A stretch of DNA of 64,000 nucleotides from Providencia alcalifaciens DSM 30120. GTDB taxonomy: Bacteria > Pseudomonadota > Gammaproteobacteria > Enterobacterales > Enterobacteriaceae. A model generated the notes under the pieces. It made no database searches and was not told the DNA's origin. It saw nothing but the letters and a program-made list of their open reading frames with translations. The position numbers and the translations under genes were made by a program. The stretch covers positions 62,001-126,000 of the forward strand of contig NZ_ABXW01000017.1 of NCBI RefSeq assembly GCF_000173415.1. Reading direction: 5' to 3'. Positions 17,649-25,967 of this stretch are shown here, in pieces; within the stretch, counting starts at the first letter, position 1, and every line of letters begins with the position of its first letter.

Positions 17649-18626
17649 TTAAGCCGAATACTGTGCAGACCATTTCTCCAGAATGTTTTGATAGGGTTTA
17701 ATGAAGTGTTCTTCAGTAAATTTCCCTTGCTCAATGGCGAGTTGGCTGCGCTCTTCTCGGTCATAGACAATTTTGGTTAATGAATAATCCTGTTGATTCA
17801 GGCTTGGCTGATAGCATTCTCCCGCCACCGCGTTGGCATTATAAATTTCAGGACGGTAAATTTTTTGGAATGTTTCCATTGTGCTGATAGTGCTGATTAA
17901 CTCAATGTTGGTGTAGTCGCTCAGCAAGTCTCCCGTAAAATAAAAAGCTAAAGGGGCAACACTATTTTTCGGCATAAAGTAACGGACTTGTAAGCCCATT
18001 TTGGCGAAGTATTGCTCTGTTAAAGAGGCATTAGTTGGCTGATATTCAATGCCTAATATAGGGTGCTGATTTCCTGTACGATGGTAAGTCTCTCTATTAG
18101 AGACACTCAAACAGATCACCGGTGATTTAGTAAAATTGGCTTTGTACTCATTGGAATGAATAAAAGACTTGAAAATATTGCCATGTAAGCAGCCAAATTT
18201 ATTTGGAATGCTAAACTCAGCTTTATCTTTATTATGTTCCAGCAGTAACACGCTAAAATCATAGTCCCGCACATAAGATGAAAAGTTATTCCCGACAATG
18301 CCTTCAATTCGCTGCTGAGTTTTCTGATCGATAATGTTAGTTTTTAAAATTTCAATCACTGGGAAAGTGCTGTCTTTCTCCTTGATGTTCATTTCTACAG
18401 AGATAATTTCCAGTTCAACAGCATAGCGGTCGCTTGTAGGGTTATCCCAAAAGACCAGTGAGTTGAAGCGGTTGTTGATCATCGTCAGTGTGTTACGTAA
18501 ATTTTCTTGACGGTTTTTGCCTCGCGCTAAATTAGCAAAGTTCGTCGTAATTCGCGTATTTTCTGATGGATTATAGTTTTCATCAAAAAGGCTGCGTGTA
18601 ATGTTAAAGGTAAAGTGTGTATTCAT
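17649..18626 (-). CDS. mesX: MesX, DUF1852 oxygenase-like partner of MesD
   Basis: This protein of about 325 residues belongs to the DUF1852 family and begins MNTHFTFNITRSLFDENYNP, the usual opening of the family. It is found next to short MetE-like genes and is needed by MesD; it is thought to be an oxygenase supplying or activating the methyl donor. I chose the ATG at 18626 because homology begins there; the longer reading frame adds 27 unlike residues. No MetJ box or SAM riboswitch is apparent upstream. Confidence 0.85.
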   Translation of the reverse strand: MNTHFTFNITRSLFDENYNPSENTRITTNFANLARGKNRQENLRNTLTMINNRFNSLVFWDNPTSDRYAVELEIISVEMNIKEKDSTFPVIEILKTNIIDQKTQQRIEGIVGNNFSSYVRDYDFSVLLLEHNKDKAEFSIPNKFGCLHGNIFKSFIHSNEYKANFTKSPVICLSVSNRETYHRTGNQHPILGIEYQPTNASLTEQYFAKMGLQVRYFMPKNSVAPLAFYFTGDLLSDYTNIELISTISTMETFQKIYRPEIYNANAVAGECYQPSLNQQDYSLTKIVYDREERSQLAIEQGKFTEEHFIKPYQNILEKWSAQYSA

Positions 18627-19820
18627 CGTATTCTGCATCCTAGCTGTAACTCTAATAGGAAAACGGCGTTCACTGCTTGATTGCCGAGAAGTTGCCTGTT
18701 TTCTCATTCATCAATCTTATGTTGCCAGTAAGTTAATATGTTTAATTTATGCCAGAGTGAGGAAGGGAGAGAAAGCGACTTAATTTCATTACCAACATGA
18801 ACAAATTTCATGATGATAAAATAGGGGGGATAAATGGGTGTGATTCTAAAGGCATTCCCTTGTGAGTGGGGTCGTTAATTTGACTTGTGTTTTTTGAGTT
18901 TATCTTTACTAGGTAATATATTTGTTTCTCTTAAGAATCATCTTAAAAAAGATTCATTTCTTAACATTTTATTTTTAACATTTCTTCATTTAATACTGTG
19001 CTCTAGAATAGAGAGTTAATAGAGTAAATTGAGGGTAAATAATGTTTTACACTTTTTTCGAAGGGGTAAATGTATATTTGTTAATGTTGTGTTAATTTAT
19101 TTCAAGAGGCTATTTGTTCTAGAGTATATCGAAATAAATAAATATAACCGCATGATTATAAATGGTTTGTTTTTCATTTTGTTTTTTATGGCTAAATAGT
19201 ATGCTAGACAGAATAAAATAGCATTTAATGTGAAAATATTTCACCAAATCGATAATGTTCGTAAAAAATTTCTTTCAATAAAAATTGGGTATATAACTGA
19301 TTTTTAATACAAAAAAAATTATAAAATTAAGGCTCGGAAATTATATCAATTGACCTTATCCTACCAAGTTGTATTTAATACCTTAAAAATCATATAGGTA
19401 TGTTTTAGGGGACAATATAAACTATAAACGTAAAAATAGTATTTATCGTTACTCGCTATTTGCGTGTGGTTGAGTGCCTTATTTTATTTTTAATAAAAAT
19501 GATAAATTTTTATATATAAGAATGTGGTGTTTAGAATTAAAAAAGACAGAATATTATTTTTTATGGCAGGTTATTGTACTTAATGAATATTTAAATAAAA
19601 TATAACCTAATATGTAAAGTTGAAAATTAGATGTAAACTTAAATCTACATGAATATTGTATGAAATACGCTACTACCATAAAGATAAAAATATTTAATGT
19701 ATCTATTTGATTGCGTCACTATTGTGAAGCTAGCAATATTCATTTTCGAATAAGGAATACCTTATATTATAGGGTTATCTACCTAGCTATAATTTGAGGG
19801 TTAGGAAGTGGGTTTAATTT
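18627..19820. other. 1.2-kb AT-rich intergenic region upstream of mesX and the mrpJ-like gene
   Basis: I see no gene of convincing length here. The DNA is very AT-rich, as is common in front of fimbrial regulators that H-NS silences. A small inverted repeat (gaatcatcttaaaaaagattc, near 18938-18958) is the only structure noticed. Confidence 0.5.
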
Positions 19821-20180
19821 ATGACACTAAGGTCGTTATCTATCATGAAAAAAGAAAAATTATATTATATCAGTCAACTGATAGGAAAATGCATGCAGGA
19901 ATACCGCATAGAAAAGGGAGTTAGTGGGGAGTGTGTTGCAAAAAAGTTAGGTATTAGTCAACAACAATTATCTCGATACGAGCGTGGTGAGAATGCTCTC
20001 ACTGTTGATGTACTATTTAAATATTTATTAATTATTGAGGTTAACTTCCCTGATTTTTATCACCGATTATTTTATATCATTGGGCGTCACCCTAAATTAT
20101 CTATGTATATTTCAGGTTTAAATGGATTTGGCTGGGAACTTGATGATTTAAAAGATTATTATACATCAGCAATTGTATAG
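19821..20180 (+). CDS. MrpJ-like HTH (XRE) regulator
   Basis: This 119-residue protein has an XRE helix-turn-helix (about residues 38-75) with the string LGISQQQLSRYERGENALTV. That SQQQ-SRYERG pattern is the hallmark of the MrpJ family, which in Proteus shifts cells between fimbriation and swarming. A start nine codons in (MKKEKLYYIS) is also possible. It lies just before the hybrid kinase gene and at one edge of the fimbrial locus; a second MrpJ-like gene lies at the other edge. Confidence 0.75.
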   Translation: MTLRSLSIMKKEKLYYISQLIGKCMQEYRIEKGVSGECVAKKLGISQQQLSRYERGENALTVDVLFKYLLIIEVNFPDFYHRLFYIIGRHPKLSMYISGLNGFGWELDDLKDYYTSAIV

Positions 20181-20271
20181 GTATTAACGCTAAAACTTTT
20201 CTGTTTAGTTGGCTTATCTTATATTAATATAAATATATTGGATTAGACCTATCATAGCAGAGAATAGTACT

Positions 20272-23200
20272 ATGCCAAATAAATTACCCACTGCTTTTTC
20301 TCGTATAACGCGCAGTTCTGGGCGAACTAATAGTATATTAACAGTGACTCTGCCTCTTTTACTCGTATTACTCACAACATTATTTTGGAGTGCTAATAAA
20401 ATAGTTCACCAAGAAACTAGACGATTAGAAGTTGAATTCAAATCTTTTATTGGCTATTTGATAGAACAAGAAATTTTTTTAAAAGCATTAAATAAACAAG
20501 ATCAGGATTTATCAGAACTGCTAGAAAGTAGAACCTATTCAATAAATGATCAGTTTTTGCCGAGAGATTGGCCATTAAGGCTATTAGAAGGCAAAGAATC
20601 TATAGTCGCAATGCCATTTACGTTAGCGTGTGGCAACAATTTAGAGTGTTCTAGAGTCCCGAGTATCTTATTTTCACTCGGCGCATATTTAGCTGATTTT
20701 TACTCTACATTTTGGGGGCGCTCTTACTATCCCGCGGCGGCGGTATTTTTTATTAATGAACATGACTATATCAGTATTAGTGTCCCATCCGTAGGCACGC
20801 TAATGGGGAATACAGCCATATCACCTGAATTGTTTCGTGCAGTAACCGATAGTATTAGAGATAATTTACCAGTAATAAACAAACAGTTTGCTGACATACA
20901 ATACGACGAACAAGAAATGCCCGTTATTTGGTTAAAAGCAGATAAATTTAAAAATAACTTGCTGGGTATCGTTCCCGCAGGTTTTGATGCCAATTTATGG
21001 CAAAATGCCCATCTCTCCCCTAAAAATATTTATGCAGTCTCTCTAGTCAGTAAAGACCATCTCAGCGTGCTAGAGAAAATATTGAACCCAACATTGAGGC
21101 ATGAATTCTGGCTATTACATGATGACTTTGGTTTATTACTGGGTGATTCTCCAGTGCCTACTGAGCCATCGGAAGGTATTTTCTATACTCAAAATGGTTT
21201 AGTCATGAAGTTAAGCTTTAAAGATACAGATTGGATAGGTTATTACAGAATTAGTTACGCTGCATTTTTCGAAGATAATATGTGGTTACCGATTAGTCTT
21301 GTTATATCTCTACTTTTTAGTTTGTTATGTGGCTGGGGATATAAGAAGTGGTACCATAGAAAAATTCTACAGCCAGCAATACTTTCTCAGCAAGTTATCG
21401 TCGAAAGCGAAGCGTTTAATCAAACATTGATTGCAACAACGCCGATAGGGCTCTGTGTTATTGATACAGAAACTCAAGATCTTCGTTTTGCGAATGAGCT
21501 CGCTAAGTATTGGTTAAATATACCCAATACTGATTCTCCTCACGATTCAATGGAATATAATGAACTACTGAGCCGTGTTATTTCTGAACAGGAAAAAGTG
21601 ACAACTGTTTTAAAATCAGGGGAACACGTATTATATATTGTTAGCACTGCAACTCATTATCAGCAACGTCCTGTTATTTTATGCGCATTTACTGATATCA
21701 CAATACAAGCTGAAACTGAAAAACAGCTTAATCATGCTAAACGCCTTGCGGAAGAAGCGAATCAAGCAAAGTCTAATTTCTTAGCCACGATGAGCCATGA
21801 GATACGCACGCCACTTTATGGCATTATCGGGACATTAGAATTATTAGAAAACACGGCTTTATCACCAAAACAAAAACACTTTATTGATAGGATGTCGACA
21901 ACATCTCAGTTATTAATGCATCTTATTGGGGATATTCTTGATATCAGTAAAATTGAAGCGAACCAAATTCATATCCAACATATATCGTTTGATCTACTCG
22001 ATTTAATACAACACACCGTTCAGTTATATCAAGGGCTAGCTCAGCAGAAAAAGTTGCTGCTATTTGCTATTATTGATCCCAATATTTATGCCGTCAGAAT
22101 TGGTGATGCGGCAAGGCTACAACAAATATTTGGCAACTTATTAAGTAATGCTATTAAGTTTACCCACAATGGAAAGGTTACGGTTGAATTAAGGAACGGC
22201 ACAAATAACAATATAATATTATTTGTCAATGATACCGGTGTGGGGATCAGCCAAGAACAGCAAGAAAAACTGTTTGAGCCTTTCTATCAAGCCCACTCAG
22301 GGCAGCATACCTATGGTGGTACTGGTTTAGGCTTATTTATCTGTGCCGAGTTGGTAAAACTTATGGGGGGAGAAATCAGTGTCACCAGTAATCTTACGGT
22401 AGGTAGCTCTTTCCAAATTACCTTACCGTTAGAATTCGATAAAAACAATATTCAGTGGAAGAGTTTAACAGGGGCGAATATCTGGCTACGAACAATCGAC
22501 CCATTATTAACCAATAATATTTATAATTGGTTAATTCGGTGGGGAGCAAAAGTTTATTTTACCGAAGCGGAATTACCAACAGATACATCATCGGTCATTG
22601 CTGTCAGTATATTCATTCAGGATTTCTCTTTACCTCAAGATTGGCATGGAAAGATATGGATAAGTGATGATGCAAGTTTCCGTTTATCGGAATTTAATCA
22701 ACAGCTCTTCTTATTAAAAGATGAGGATAATTCAGCATTACCATTAACATGCCCAATCTTACAAACACCTTCATATGCTAATGAATATTCTTTGCGCGTT
22801 TTAGTGGCAGAAGATAATCCGATTAACCAAGTTACGCTTCAAGAACAATTAGAATTACTCGGTTGTGAAGTCTTTATGGCAAGTGATGGTGAGGAAGCTT
22901 TAGTGGTTTGGGATAATCAAGTTGTCGATATTATATTAACTGACGTTAATATGCCTTATCGCGATGGATATGAATTAACCAAGCAGTTGCGTAGTGAAGG
23001 TGAAACGTGTCCAATTATTGGCGTGACAGCCAATGGCTTAAAGGATGAAGAGGAGCGCTGTTTAGCCGCAGGAATGGATACTTGGCTAGTGAAGCCTATT
23101 GAGTTAGAAACGTTAGTCAAATTATTTAATCGTTTTTTCCCTACCTATTCATCAGGTATGACTTCTGATGCCGTCACGATGGCGTTGATTAATCCGCTCG

Positions 23201-23472
23201 ATAGCAATGATAGGGCGAATATAATTCAACATTTTACGGCTGATATTCATGACCTTTACCAAGCCGTCAATGATAATAATATCGACGTTGTAAAGCAGCT
23301 TTCTCATCGTATTCGAGGGGCACTAGTCAGTGTAAAACAACGTGACCTTGCCAGTAAACTTCAAGTACTAGAAGAACAGTTAACAGAATCCAATACAGCG
23401 GAGTCCTATACCGCGATTTGTGATGAATTAACCCATTGGCTAAATCAGCTTAATCAAACAAATGGTGCGTAA
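20272..23472 (+). CDS. hybrid sensor histidine kinase with REC and Hpt domains (RcsC/BvgS-like)
   Basis: This 1066-residue inner-membrane kinase has a transmembrane helix near residues 22-44, a periplasmic sensor region, a second helix near 340-358 and a PAS-like region near 385-480. A HisKA domain carries the phospho-histidine in SHEIRTPLYGIIG (about residue 508). The HATPase has NLLSNAIKFTHNG and GGTGLGLF. A receiver has Asp near 891 in LTDVNMPYRDGYEL, and an Hpt domain has His near 1011 in LSHRIRGALV. Its gene overlaps the convergent RcsB-like regulator by 23 bases, so the two form a His-Asp-His-Asp relay. Control of the adjacent fimbriae is inferred. Confidence 0.85.
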   Translation: MPNKLPTAFSRITRSSGRTNSILTVTLPLLLVLLTTLFWSANKIVHQETRRLEVEFKSFIGYLIEQEIFLKALNKQDQDLSELLESRTYSINDQFLPRDWPLRLLEGKESIVAMPFTLACGNNLECSRVPSILFSLGAYLADFYSTFWGRSYYPAAAVFFINEHDYISISVPSVGTLMGNTAISPELFRAVTDSIRDNLPVINKQFADIQYDEQEMPVIWLKADKFKNNLLGIVPAGFDANLWQNAHLSPKNIYAVSLVSKDHLSVLEKILNPTLRHEFWLLHDDFGLLLGDSPVPTEPSEGIFYTQNGLVMKLSFKDTDWIGYYRISYAAFFEDNMWLPISLVISLLFSLLCGWGYKKWYHRKILQPAILSQQVIVESEAFNQTLIATTPIGLCVIDTETQDLRFANELAKYWLNIPNTDSPHDSMEYNELLSRVISEQEKVTTVLKSGEHVLYIVSTATHYQQRPVILCAFTDITIQAETEKQLNHAKRLAEEANQAKSNFLATMSHEIRTPLYGIIGTLELLENTALSPKQKHFIDRMSTTSQLLMHLIGDILDISKIEANQIHIQHISFDLLDLIQHTVQLYQGLAQQKKLLLFAIIDPNIYAVRIGDAARLQQIFGNLLSNAIKFTHNGKVTVELRNGTNNNIILFVNDTGVGISQEQQEKLFEPFYQAHSGQHTYGGTGLGLFICAELVKLMGGEISVTSNLTVGSSFQITLPLEFDKNNIQWKSLTGANIWLRTIDPLLTNNIYNWLIRWGAKVYFTEAELPTDTSSVIAVSIFIQDFSLPQDWHGKIWISDDASFRLSEFNQQLFLLKDEDNSALPLTCPILQTPSYANEYSLRVLVAEDNPINQVTLQEQLELLGCEVFMASDGEEALVVWDNQVVDIILTDVNMPYRDGYELTKQLRSEGETCPIIGVTANGLKDEEERCLAAGMDTWLVKPIELETLVKLFNRFFPTYSSGMTSDAVTMALINPLDSNDRANIIQHFTADIHDLYQAVNDNNIDVVKQLSHRIRGALVSVKQRDLASKLQVLEEQLTESNTAESYTAICDELTHWLNQLNQTNGA

Positions 23473-24102
23473 TGCAATAGCTAATCAGTGCTTGGTTATT
23501 TTCAACTCTTAATTTACGCATTGCAGCATTTTTTTGTAGGCTAATCGTCTTATCACTTCTGTTGAGCAGTTTCGCGATTTCAACAATCGGCTTACCTTGG
23601 ACAAATAATCGCAATACCTCTAACTCACGAGGCGAAAGTGTTTTCACTCTTTCATCCAGTGTGGAGGCATTGCGGCTTTTCATTGTTGTCGTTAAATCAA
23701 CAATAGGTTGGCGATATTGCTTTCCTTGACCGGCTAAAGTGATTGCTTTGATTAATTCTGGTAATGGCGCTTCTTTTGAGACAACAGCATTCACATTGTT
23801 ATCATATAAAGTCTGAATAATCATTGGGTTAGATATCATTGTTAATACGACTAATGCGATGTTCGGGTACTTCCGACGTAGAAATTGGATATAATTTTGT
23901 CCATCACTAGATTGTGTGTTATTGGGCATCATGTAATCAGTCACAATCACATCAACCGTGTGGCTTTTTAAAAAAGCAAACAGATCAGAATCATTCGTAA
24001 ATTCCCCTTCAATAGAAAAATGGAGTGATTGGGATAATGTTTTTTTAATCCCGATAGGACAATTGGATGGTCATCGACGAGGACTAAGGTTAACTTTTTC
24101 AT
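23450..24102 (-). CDS. RcsB/LuxR-family response regulator, reading frame broken at an A7 run
   Basis: Read with one frameshift, this is a 217-residue regulator like RcsB. The receiver starts LTLVLVDDHPIVLSGLKK, has the phospho-acceptor in VIVTDYMMP and Lys in VVSKEAP, and is followed by a LuxR HTH (LSPRELEVLRLFVQGKPIVE). The frame is lost at seven A residues (minus strand of 24040-24046). The zero frame reads TTA AAA AAA CAT, which is a perfect A-AAA-AAA slippery heptamer, and a -1 slip restores the full protein. Without it only a 166-residue product from an internal ATG remains. Programmed slippage, phase variation, a true mutation or a sequencing error are all possible. Confidence 0.7.
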
Positions 24103-24200
24103 CTAAGTTACTCCTTATGAGGGGGCTTGATATTTAGTATAACAACGCCGAAAAAATGTCAAATGGTGACTGTCTATTTAAGGTTATATTTTTGAATGCA

Positions 24201-24239
24201 GACCACCTGTGATAGACATTTTTATCATAACAGGTGGTC
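24201..24239. terminator. inverted repeat after the fimbrial operon
   Basis: Arms gaccacctgt and acaggtggtc (10 base pairs) enclose a 19-base AT-rich loop, 8 bases downstream of the adhesin stop on the minus strand. No clean T run follows, so terminator function is probable rather than certain. Confidence 0.5.
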
Positions 24240-24246
24240 AAGGTGA

Positions 24247-25236
24247 CTAATAAGAAACAACAACGCGTATGGTTTTCGAAAAGGGGCCAGAGGTTATTGA
24301 ACGTCCACTAATCTGACTTAAGGTTGCAGTGTAAGGTACATTTACAGGAGATTGAGGCTTAATTTCACCAATCGCATAGTTTTGATTAAAGTCTAATTCT
24401 GTTGCGTTACTTTTGATGACAGTTTGCAATCCGTTTCCCATATCAAGGTATTTGTTCCCCAATACCGTATTATTGTTAGGTTCAAATCGCACTGAAACAT
24501 TTAACCCAGTTTCACAATCTTGAGATACCGCCATACCCACATTAAATGTGCGACTCACAGCTTCTCCTGCGTTCATTTGTTTTGGTGAGATAGTGCCAAA
24601 GTTAACACTTCCGCCATTTGATGCGGTTACACTGACTGCGGGTGTCGGACAAAGCAATGTTAAATTACCCACGATACGTATATAAACAGGAGCACCAAGG
24701 TATTTACCTTGATAATCTTCATGATATCCCAATAGAACATTGCCCGTATCAAAGGGTTTCAAGGCATTGGACCCTTTTATGACGACAAAATTATACATGA
24801 TACCTATATTTACCGTGGTTCCTACCGCCGGTTGACTCCAATGCCCTAAATCTATACTTGGAACATTTGAGTCTGTGAGGGTGGCAGTTATTCCTCCACC
24901 AATTGCACTTCGCTGAGTCACCGTAACTCCACTGTTAATTAAAAGCGTTTTTGTTTGCGCAGAGAGGACATTTTTAAAATAAACATGATTGGGCGCCGCT
25001 ACGCTACCTGTAAAATTACAGGTGAAAGACATAAATGAAGATGATGCTGTTGCTAATGTGGTTCCTGGTGATATAGTGGTACTGCTGCTTTTGATATCAA
25101 AGGTAATATTTTCCTGTAAGAATTCTTCACCATTTAAGGCCTGACAATTCGTTACTGCGCCAAAGGCATTAAAACTCAAAAATGAAAAGCAACATAAAAT
25201 AATGGGTACAACTTTCTTAAAATAGGGGGGCATCAT
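24247..25236 (-). CDS. two-domain fimbrial tip adhesin
   Basis: This 329-residue secreted protein has a signal peptide ending near NAFGA. The N-terminal part (to about residue 190) is a lectin-like domain without strong recognisable identity. The C-terminal part is a pilin domain that begins near LTLLCPTPAVSVTA and ends with the typical TIRVVVSY donor-strand pattern. Being the last gene of the operon and about twice pilin length fits a tip adhesin. The receptor is not known. Confidence 0.75.
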   Translation of the reverse strand: MMPPYFKKVVPIILCCFSFLSFNAFGAVTNCQALNGEEFLQENITFDIKSSSTTISPGTTLATASSSFMSFTCNFTGSVAAPNHVYFKNVLSAQTKTLLINSGVTVTQRSAIGGGITATLTDSNVPSIDLGHWSQPAVGTTVNIGIMYNFVVIKGSNALKPFDTGNVLLGYHEDYQGKYLGAPVYIRIVGNLTLLCPTPAVSVTASNGGSVNFGTISPKQMNAGEAVSRTFNVGMAVSQDCETGLNVSVRFEPNNNTVLGNKYLDMGNGLQTVIKSNATELDFNQNYAIGEIKPQSPVNVPYTATLSQISGRSITSGPFSKTIRVVVSY

Positions 25237-25242
25237 TTCTTC

Positions 25243-25962
25243 CTATTTATCATTAACCAATGTACAGGTTGTACTTTGGCAGGTGTAATTTAATAGCTTT
25301 GGCGTGCCATAATCATCAATGTACGTTATGACCATTTTCGGTGATTTTGTTTTGTTATCGGGTAATGAATACACCGAATTACTATTTGGCTTAATGATAA
25401 TTTCTTGGAAGTTATCAACTTTGCTTAAATTGTCATTAATATTAATCACAACAACATGATATGGCGTTGGGTTAGTGAGTTTTAATGAATTTCCTGTTTT
25501 TTCAACTTTTAACTCTTTTTGCCAGTTATTATCAGGATATTTTTTTAATCCTGTTGGGCGATAAAAAAGTTTAAATCTTGATTGAATAACAATCTCAACT
25601 GCATTTTCAATTTCACTTTTCGGGGGAATTCCCAATATATTAAAATAGAATAAGGTTTCTTTATCTTCCGCGGCGTTGAGATTATTTTTCGATGCACTGA
25701 TTCTCACTTGTTTCTTTTGCTTAGGATCAATGCGCTGTAATAGTGGTAATGCAATTAATGGTTCATTAATCTTATGACCATTTTCATTTTCAATCCACGA
25801 TTGCACTAAAAAGGGATCTTTATTATCCGTATTTTCAACCACAATACTCACACCTTTACTGGCTTCATCATAAATAACCCGCGTACGATCGGCTGAGATT
25901 GAGGCATGCGCGCATGTGCATGCTAATAATAGACTACTAATAATTAATTTAAATTTTCTCAT
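25243..25962 (-). CDS. periplasmic fimbrial chaperone (PapD-like)
   Basis: This 239-residue immunoglobulin-fold chaperone has a signal peptide ending CTCAHA. The family motifs include TRVIYDEASKGVSIVVENTD, PLLQRIDPKQKKQVRI (carrying the G1-strand region partner), FYFNILGIPPKS and IQSRFKLFYRP. Length and order are typical. It escorts pilin and adhesin subunits to the usher. The gene is 6 bases from both neighbours. Confidence 0.9.
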   Translation of the reverse strand: MRKFKLIISSLLLACTCAHASISADRTRVIYDEASKGVSIVVENTDNKDPFLVQSWIENENGHKINEPLIALPLLQRIDPKQKKQVRISASKNNLNAAEDKETLFYFNILGIPPKSEIENAVEIVIQSRFKLFYRPTGLKKYPDNNWQKELKVEKTGNSLKLTNPTPYHVVVININDNLSKVDNFQEIIIKPNSNSVYSLPDNKTKSPKMVITYIDDYGTPKLLNYTCQSTTCTLVNDK

Positions 25963-25967
25963 GGTAT

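Noticed and set aside
18938..18958. Small inverted repeat in the mesX/mrpJ gap
   Set aside because: Short, AT-rich and without neighbouring promoter or terminator signals.
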